DNA from: Bacillota bacterium
Lineage (GTDB): Bacteria > Bacillota > Clostridia > Oscillospirales > Ruminococcaceae
Direction: 5' to 3'
DNA: 10,483 nt
NCBI GenBank assembly: GCA_023391005.1
Contig: JAEWBS010000024.1
Location: forward strand, 1-10,483
The notes below the pieces were generated by a model. That model was not told the DNA's origin. It ran no database searches and saw only the letters and a list, made by a program, of their open reading frames with translations. Below, piece by piece: positions 6,094 through 10,483 of this stretch. The translations under genes and the position numbers were made by a program. Numbering within the stretch: position 1 is the first letter of the stretch; every line of letters starts with the position of its first letter.

Positions 6094-7131
6094 ATGAAAC
6101 GACTATTGGCGGGCCTGTTGGGCCTTGCCGCGATTGCGGCGTTGTTTATAAACGCCCCTGCGGCGGCGCAGGGCATGGCCGAGGGGCTGCGGCTCTGCAC
6201 GCAGGTGCTGTTGCCGTCGCTATTGCCCTTTATGATTGCGGTGTCGTTCTTGTCGCTTTCGGGCGGGCTGTTATGGCCTGCGAAGCTGCTTTCTCCGCTA
6301 TTTAAGCTGCTGCGCCTGCCCGATGCGCTGCGCGACGTTTGGCTGGCCTCTTTTTTGGGCGGCTACCCGACCGGTGCGCACACGCTAGCCACCCTCACGC
6401 AGCAGGGACTGCTGCCGCGAGAAGTCGCAGGCCGGATGCTGCGCTGCTGCGTCAACCCCGGCCCGGCGTTTCTCGTGCTGGCCGTGGGGCAATCGATGCT
6501 CGGCTCGCGCCATATCGGCGGGCTGCTGCTGCTGTCACAGGTCATCTCATCCCTGCTGCTCTGCGCGCTGCTCTGCCGCCGCGCGCCGCGCGCCGTGGGC
6601 GAAAGCGCCGCCAAACGGCTCGACGCCCTGTCAGACGCCTTTGTGGCCGCCGTTTCGGGTGCTTCTTCGGCTATGCTGACCGTCTTTGCGTTTGTGCTAA
6701 CCTTTTCGGTTGTTTTTTCGCTGCTCGACGCGTTTGACCCCCGATTAAAGCCGCTGGCCGCCATTTTAGAGGTGACGCTCGGCTGCGCCACCGCCGCCGC
6801 GCTCGGCGGGAAAACCGGCCTGCTGCTCACGGCGTTTTTCGTCGGCTTTGGCGGTTTCGCGGTGGGATTTCAAGTGTTGGCGCTCGCACGGCAGGCCTCT
6901 ATTCCAACACGGGGCTTTTGGTGGGGCCGCCTGTTGGGCGGTCTGCTCAATGTCGGTGTTTTTCGACTGCTGTTAATTTTCGACAAAACCGCCGTGGCCA
7001 CGCTGGCCCAACACGCGCAGCCGGTGGCGGTCTATTCCTCCGACCGACTGCTGGGCGCCGTCTGCATCGCGGCCATGCTGCTGATATCACTAAAAAAATT
7101 GGAAGCGCCTGTTTTAAAATCCCGGCGCTGA
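6094..7131 (+). CDS. ylbJ: Sporulation integral membrane protein YlbJ (Gate/nucleoside-recognition fold)
   Basis: This is a 345-residue, very hydrophobic multi-pass membrane protein. Two conserved loops identify it: FLGGYPTGA (87-95) and CVNPGPAF (119-126), both typical of YlbJ and of the wider nucleoside-recognition (Gate) family. Hydrophobic stretches lie at about 4-24, 38-60, 123-136, 141-161, 187-211, 221-238, 241-266, 278-297 and 318-332. In Bacillus, YlbJ is a sigma-E-dependent mother-cell protein needed for normal spore cortex; a transport role is inferred from the fold, and the substrate is unknown. The ATG at 6094 follows GAGGTG at 6082-6087. The gene is somewhat shorter than the roughly 400-residue Bacillus protein. 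It is divergent from yqfC, and both flanks carry sigma-E-like sites, suggesting linked expression in sporulation. Other Gate-family membrane proteins are the main alternative. Confidence 0.8.
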   Translation: MKRLLAGLLGLAAIAALFINAPAAAQGMAEGLRLCTQVLLPSLLPFMIAVSFLSLSGGLLWPAKLLSPLFKLLRLPDALRDVWLASFLGGYPTGAHTLATLTQQGLLPREVAGRMLRCCVNPGPAFLVLAVGQSMLGSRHIGGLLLLSQVISSLLLCALLCRRAPRAVGESAAKRLDALSDAFVAAVSGASSAMLTVFAFVLTFSVVFSLLDAFDPRLKPLAAILEVTLGCATAAALGGKTGLLLTAFFVGFGGFAVGFQVLALARQASIPTRGFWWGRLLGGLLNVGVFRLLLIFDKTAVATLAQHAQPVAVYSSDRLLGAVCIAAMLLISLKKLEAPVLKSRR

Positions 7132-7135
7132 ATGC

Positions 7136-7164
7136 TGGTGAAAGCCTTCGTTTTGTGCTAAAAT
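7136..7164 (+). promoter_or_regulatory. Candidate promoter for the four-cysteine small protein
   Basis: TAAAAT (7159-7164, five of six) is preceded by TGC, giving an extended -10. A poor -35, TGGTGA (7136-7141, three of six), lies 17 bases upstream. The predicted start is near 7171, leaving a leader of about 150 nt. Confidence 0.4.
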
Positions 7165-7170
7165 AGCCTT

Positions 7171-7320
7171 ATAGCAGCATCGCACAGGTTTGGCGTCCAA
7201 GGAACGTTCTGCCCGCGCGCGGATCGCGCGGATATTGTTGGGTAACGGCGCAGCCAAAGTCGATCGTCCGCTTGCCGGTTTGTATTCCGCCCGACCGCCC
7301 CAGCATAAGGAGGTGTCAAA
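7171..7320 (+). other. GC-rich leader region with a hairpin, before the small cysteine protein
   Basis: The 189-bp gap after ylbJ carries no supported ORF. It contains a GC-only stem, CCGCGCG/CGCGCGG (7213-7219 with 7225-7231, five-base loop), and a smaller TTGG-CGT-CCAA element near 7190-7200. No T-run follows the strong stem, so it is not a canonical terminator for ylbJ. It ends in AAGGAGGTG at 7307-7315, nearly a full match to the anti-Shine-Dalgarno sequence. I do not recognise a known leader RNA class. Confidence 0.35.
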
Positions 7321-7539
7321 ATGTTTAGGCCTAAGCTTTTTGGCAACAATATCACACCGTCGTGCAGCTATTGCGAATACGGCACCTTTACGCAGGATCA
7401 ATCCGCCATTTTGTGCGCAAGGCGCGGCGTTGTTACGCCGGATTACGCCTGCCGCAAATTTGTTTACGATCCGCTCAGCCGTGTTCCAAAGCCGCAGCCC
7501 AAGCTAGCCAAATTTGACCCAAGCGATTTTGAGCTGTGA
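7321..7539 (+). CDS. Conserved four-cysteine small protein (probable metal-binding)
   Basis: A 72-residue protein starts at ATG 7321, five bases after a nearly perfect AAGGAGGTG. Its cysteines are Cys15, Cys18, Cys32 and Cys44 (CSYC, then ILCARRG, then YACRKF), a spacing that suits binding one zinc ion or an iron-sulfur centre. The C-terminal half has KFVYDPLSRVPKP followed by an acidic end, DPSDFEL. I recall similar short unnamed proteins in many Clostridia with the same CxxC, CxxxG, CRKFxYDP and DFxL pattern, but no function. No membrane segment or signal peptide is present, so it is probably cytoplasmic. It stands apart from ylbJ (189-bp gap) with its own candidate promoter, and its stop codon touches a long inverted repeat. 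Coding is well supported; the function is unknown. Confidence 0.8.
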   Translation: MFRPKLFGNNITPSCSYCEYGTFTQDQSAILCARRGVVTPDYACRKFVYDPLSRVPKPQPKLAKFDPSDFEL

Positions 7540-7619
7540 TATGACTATCCGATAGAAAGCGCGAATAGATTTGCGCAAACTTTGCGTCTGATAAAGCGGT
7601 TTATGTCGGATAGTCGTAT
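7539..7619. repeat. Long imperfect inverted repeat between two genes
   Basis: Arms 7539-7552 and 7606-7619 (core ACTATCCGA / TCGGATAGT) are reverse complements at 13 of 14 positions; the exception is a G-U pair in RNA. Pairing can continue inward at 7553-7554 with 7604-7605 and at AAA 7556-7558 with TTT 7600-7602. The interior holds a small CGCAAA-C-TTTGCG hairpin. It begins on the last base of the upstream stop codon and ends 15 bases before the AAGGAG of the lipoprotein gene. No T-run follows, so it is not a standard terminator. Confidence 0.65.
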
Positions 7620-7634
7620 GAATATCCCAAGTAT

Positions 7635-7640
7635 AAGGAG
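7635..7640 (+). promoter_or_regulatory. Ribosome binding site fixing the TTG start of the lipoprotein gene
   Basis: AAGGAG with a nine-base spacer to the TTG at 7650. An ATG at 7642 is only one base away from it and opens a three-residue dead-end frame. The TTG gives an intact lipoprotein signal peptide beginning MKK. Confidence 0.75.
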
Positions 7641-7649
7641 CATGCCATT

Positions 7650-10373
7650 TTGAAAAAATTGATGATGACACTGCTGGCGGCGTTGATTATCGTCGGCAGT
7701 ATTCCGTTAACCGCCTGCAACAGGGCGGGTTTGAGCGTTAGCGATGACCCGGCTGCCGCGCCGTTAAACGGGCTGATGGTCAAATCGCACCAAAACGCCG
7801 ATTTCCCCTCCAAGCCCCAGCTCTCGGCCAAGGCGATGCGCAAGGAGCTAGACGCGATCGCGCAATACGCGCAGGAGGCGGGCTATAACGCTATTTTATT
7901 CGAGGTCAGAAGTCAAGGGGAATCGCTTTACAGATCGTCTATTTTCCCAAGGAGCCAGTTTTTCTTAAAAAAACAGGGCGCTTTTACGCTGTTTGACCCC
8001 TTAAAAGAGATGATCAAGGCCGCCAAAAAGAAGGGACTGGCCGTTTACGCGGTCGTGGATCCCTATTCGTTGGGCACCGACCTATCCCAGCTTGCTAAAA
8101 AGCATCCTGCTGTAAAGGATAATTCCTTGACGTCGGTTATCGGGGAGAGCCATCTGTTGAACCCCGACAGCGCCCAGACGGTACAGCTCAACGCCAAGGA
8201 TCTCGGTGCGATGGCCAAGCGTTACCAGCTCGGCGGCATTATTTTAGAGAACGCCCACGCGACCGACGGACTGCAAAACGCCGTCACCAGCCTGACGCAG
8301 AGCTGTCGCGAGGCGATTGCCGGCCGTACCCGTCTTGGTCTGATGCTGCCCGACGGCGCGTTGGAGGAGGACTTTTCGTCAGCGATAGCGCTTTGCGATC
8401 TCGTGCTGCCGACCATCGAAGCCGAGGTGAGTCCTGTTGACGACGACTACGCCAGCCGTCTTGCGGGTTGGCGACAAGCCGCGGGCGACAAGCTGGCCGC
8501 TGTGATCGATCTTAAAAATGACAGCCTGTCTGCGGTGCAACTTTCGGCCCAAGCGTTTGAGGCGGCGCAAAACGGGATTTCCGCACGGGTGGTAACCCAT
8601 TACGGCGCGGCGCGCAGCCGCACCGACTTTGCGGGCGATCTGCTCGCTTCCATAGCTACCGCGAACGCCTATCAGCCCGTTGCACTGAACTACGCGCCGC
8701 GTCAGACCCTCTCAATCACCCGGCCGACGAGCGCCATCACCGTCGACACGGCGAGCTATTGTATCACCGGCACCTCTGACCCTACGCAGCCGCTGACGCT
8801 CGACGGGCAGGCGGTGGCGCGCGGCGACGACGGTTTGTTTGCGGTTTTAGTGCCGCTTAAATATGGCGCAAACACCTTTACGCTGCAACAAGGCGAAGAG
8901 CGCCAGAACGTCACCATTATGCGACCGGATGGCAGCGGCCCGGCGGCGACGACCGTCAACGTCACAGCCATGGCCCCCAGAAGCTCACTGTTGGCCTATA
9001 ACGGCGTGGAATTTTCGATTAGCTGTGTCGCCCCAGCCGGAAAAACCGTGACGGCCACGCTGGACGGCACTACAGTAACGCTCACGCAAAACGCCGTTGC
9101 CGCACCCAATGTGCCCGCCGTTTTTTCAGGCAAAATGACGCTGACGGGCGCCGGCGACAGCGAAGTTAAAGACCTTGGCCCGATCACCTACGCGATTGAG
9201 GGTGGAGAAACCGCCGCCTCTGGCGGCAATGTCTACCTGCTCGGGCATGGTGCAACCGCTTATGTTCGCGTCACCGAATTTGTGGCCTCGGTCTTCCCCG
9301 ACAGTTCGGTCGCCGAGGGCAACTATAAGTCGGTCTACAAAGCCGGTGTTATCGAAGAGATTGCCGACCAAATGGGCGAATATTACGCGCTGGCGTCTGG
9401 CGGTTATATCAAAAAGGCCACCGTGGAGGTGGTGGATAAGCGCGCCGTCATACCGCCGGTGCTGACCGGCGTCACCGAGCAGCACGACGACCGCGCCGAG
9501 CGGTTCATTCTGGCCGGACTTGACGGCGTCCCCTACACCTTTGCGGATGAGGAGGAGGACGGCCGCTGCACCATCACATTGCATCAGGCCAACACAACGG
9601 TCAATCTCAGTATGCTGCCTGCCGAAAGCGAATTGTTCTCAAACATTCAATGGTCGAACGACGGCAACGCGCTAGTCTGCACCCTGACGCCGCGCGACGC
9701 TAAAAAGGTCTGGGGCATTGATATTTTAAATCAAGGCAAGGACGCCGTGCTTTATGTCAAGCGCGCGCCGAAGTTGTCAGATACGCCGGGTAAGCCGATG
9801 GCGGGCGTCGTCGTCGTGCTCGACCCGGGACACGGCGGCACCGATACCGGCGCGCCCTCGACACTAGGGGCGTCCGGGCCCTACGAGCGGGATGTCAACC
9901 TCGCGGATGCGCAGATGCTCAAAATGCGCCTCGAGCAGCTGGGCGCGACAGTCGTGATGACCCGCACCGACAACGATACAACGTTGACGCTTTACGACCG
10001 CATGGAGACGGCGCAAAATACGCTGCCCGACTTCTTTATGTCGATGCACCACAACAGCGTGGCCGAGTCGCAGGATGCGAATCTGCACAGCGGCGTCGAG
10101 GCCTATTATTACGAACCGTTTAGCCGAGACTTTGCCGAGGCGGCGGCGCGCGGCATCTCCGAGAATGTCTACGCCCGCGACTACCGCTTCTCGGATTGGA
10201 GCTACTACACCGTGACCCGCATGCGCTATGCCCCGAGCATCCTGTGCGAGATCGGCTTTATGCCCAACCCGACCGAGCTAAAAAAGGTCTGCAACCTATC
10301 GGAAATTTACAAGACCGCCGACGCGCTGGCGCTCACCATGCTGAATCTGATCGCTTCAGCCAACCAACCGTGA
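7650..10373 (+). CDS. Lipoprotein: GHL10-like domain fused to N-acetylmuramoyl-L-alanine amidase
   Basis: A 907-residue cell-wall protein. The N-terminus is a lipoprotein signal (MKK, hydrophobic core, lipobox LTAC) with lipidated Cys23, so it is predicted to be anchored outside the membrane. Residues about 38-345 resemble the GHL10 (DUF187-like) glycoside-hydrolase fold: NAILFEVRSQGESLYRS (80-96), FDPLKEMIKAAKKKGLAVYAV (115-135), DPYS (137-140). Two Ig-like beta domains (about 355-425 and 433-518), an SH3-like region (about 526-605) and an AMIN-like beta domain (about 611-706) follow; these four calls are by pattern only. The C-terminus (718-903) is a clear Amidase_3 zinc amidase with DPGHGG (His728), Glu746, SMHHN (His800) and catalytic Glu867 in LCEIGF. 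The amidase cuts the bond between MurNAc and the stem peptide. The usual acidic GHL10 motif is replaced at about 195-204 (GGIILENAHA). The start is TTG at 7650, behind AAGGAG. Confidence 0.85.
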   Translation: MKKLMMTLLAALIIVGSIPLTACNRAGLSVSDDPAAAPLNGLMVKSHQNADFPSKPQLSAKAMRKELDAIAQYAQEAGYNAILFEVRSQGESLYRSSIFPRSQFFLKKQGAFTLFDPLKEMIKAAKKKGLAVYAVVDPYSLGTDLSQLAKKHPAVKDNSLTSVIGESHLLNPDSAQTVQLNAKDLGAMAKRYQLGGIILENAHATDGLQNAVTSLTQSCREAIAGRTRLGLMLPDGALEEDFSSAIALCDLVLPTIEAEVSPVDDDYASRLAGWRQAAGDKLAAVIDLKNDSLSAVQLSAQAFEAAQNGISARVVTHYGAARSRTDFAGDLLASIATANAYQPVALNYAPRQTLSITRPTSAITVDTASYCITGTSDPTQPLTLDGQAVARGDDGLFAVLVPLKYGANTFTLQQGEERQNVTIMRPDGSGPAATTVNVTAMAPRSSLLAYNGVEFSISCVAPAGKTVTATLDGTTVTLTQNAVAAPNVPAVFSGKMTLTGAGDSEVKDLGPITYAIEGGETAASGGNVYLLGHGATAYVRVTEFVASVFPDSSVAEGNYKSVYKAGVIEEIADQMGEYYALASGGYIKKATVEVVDKRAVIPPVLTGVTEQHDDRAERFILAGLDGVPYTFADEEEDGRCTITLHQANTTVNLSMLPAESELFSNIQWSNDGNALVCTLTPRDAKKVWGIDILNQGKDAVLYVKRAPKLSDTPGKPMAGVVVVLDPGHGGTDTGAPSTLGASGPYERDVNLADAQMLKMRLEQLGATVVMTRTDNDTTLTLYDRMETAQNTLPDFFMSMHHNSVAESQDANLHSGVEAYYYEPFSRDFAEAAARGISENVYARDYRFSDWSYYTVTRMRYAPSILCEIGFMPNPTELKKVCNLSEIYKTADALALTMLNLIASANQP

Positions 10374-10378
10374 TACAG

Positions 10379-10416
10379 GCACCGCATGTCTTAAACATTG
10401 GCATGCGGTGCTTTTT
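10379..10416 (+). terminator. Intrinsic terminator after the amidase lipoprotein gene
   Basis: GCACCGCATG (10379-10388) pairs perfectly with CATGCGGTGC (10402-10411) around a 13-base loop, followed directly by TTTTT (10412-10416). It starts five bases after the TGA of the lipoprotein gene and is the only strong intrinsic terminator in the window. Confidence 0.93.
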
Positions 10417-10483
10417 CATAAATTTCATCCACTATTTTAACAATATACAACCTTTAAACACAAAGAATTCTTTTAGAATCGGT
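10417..10483. other. AT-rich tail after the terminator
   Basis: These 67 bases contain no ORF of note. The only structure is a perfect 12-bp palindrome, AAAGAATTCTTT, at 10462-10473. Base composition is much more AT-rich than the preceding genes, as expected for an intergenic region. Confidence 0.4.

Noticed and set aside
6363..6830. 155-codon minus-strand ORF opposite ylbJ
   Set aside because: It overlaps the conserved YlbJ loops, has low-complexity Ser/Ala/Arg-rich content and no supported start.
7190..7507. 105-codon plus-strand ORF covering the leader and the small cysteine gene
   Set aside because: It starts at TTG without a suitable ribosome binding site and runs in another frame through the four-cysteine gene, which has a near-perfect site and a family-like pattern.
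9126..9584. 152-codon minus-strand ORF inside the lipoprotein gene
   Set aside because: It is antisense to the beta-rich linker region of a gene that is intact from signal peptide to amidase; no family features.

Overview
This window looks like a chromosomal segment of a fairly GC-rich, endospore-forming Firmicute of the class Clostridia, most likely an Oscillospiraceae/Ruminococcaceae-type organism. The reasons are the strong GGAGG-type ribosome binding sites, the sporulation-family genes yqfC, yqfD and ylbJ, the phoH-ybeY-era-yqzL-recO gene string, and a small four-cysteine protein of a type I associate with Clostridia. The assignment rests on gene content and recalled family sequences; no search was run.

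The left half (1-5836) is read entirely on the minus strand. In transcription order it carries yqfC and yqfD (sporulation), phoH (ATPase), ybeY (rRNA endonuclease), era (ribosome-assembly GTPase), a small yqzL-like gene, recO (recombination mediator) and the first 187 codons of mutS2, which runs off the left edge. It resembles the Bacillus yqfC-to-recO cluster but lacks yqfF/pgpH, dgkA and cdd, and has mutS2 after recO. yqfCD form a tightly coupled pair. phoH has its own good vegetative-type promoter inside the yqfD-phoH gap and a leader of about 92 nt that can fold into a stem. The string therefore probably combines sporulation-controlled expression (yqfCD) with housekeeping expression (phoH onwards).

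A divergent intergenic region (5837-6093) separates this block from three plus-strand genes. It holds candidate promoters in both directions, including sigma-E-like sites, and a possible 31-codon ORF with a good ribosome binding site. The plus-strand genes are a YlbJ-type multi-pass membrane protein (6094-7131), a 72-residue four-cysteine protein (7321-7539), and a 907-residue lipoprotein (7650-10373). A strong intrinsic terminator (10379-10416) closes the right-hand unit.

The most interesting gene is the 907-residue lipoprotein. It joins an N-terminal GHL10-like glycoside-hydrolase fold to a C-terminal zinc amidase (Amidase_3) with all expected catalytic residues, through several beta-rich linker domains. 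An amidase strips peptides from peptidoglycan, and known GHL10 enzymes act on stripped glycan strands, so the pairing makes biochemical sense. However, the acidic motif usual in GHL10 is degraded here, so the first domain may bind glycan rather than cut it.

No tRNA, rRNA, CRISPR array, transposase or phage gene was seen. Three genes (yqfC, ybeY and the lipoprotein) start with TTG, each set by a well-placed ribosome binding site.
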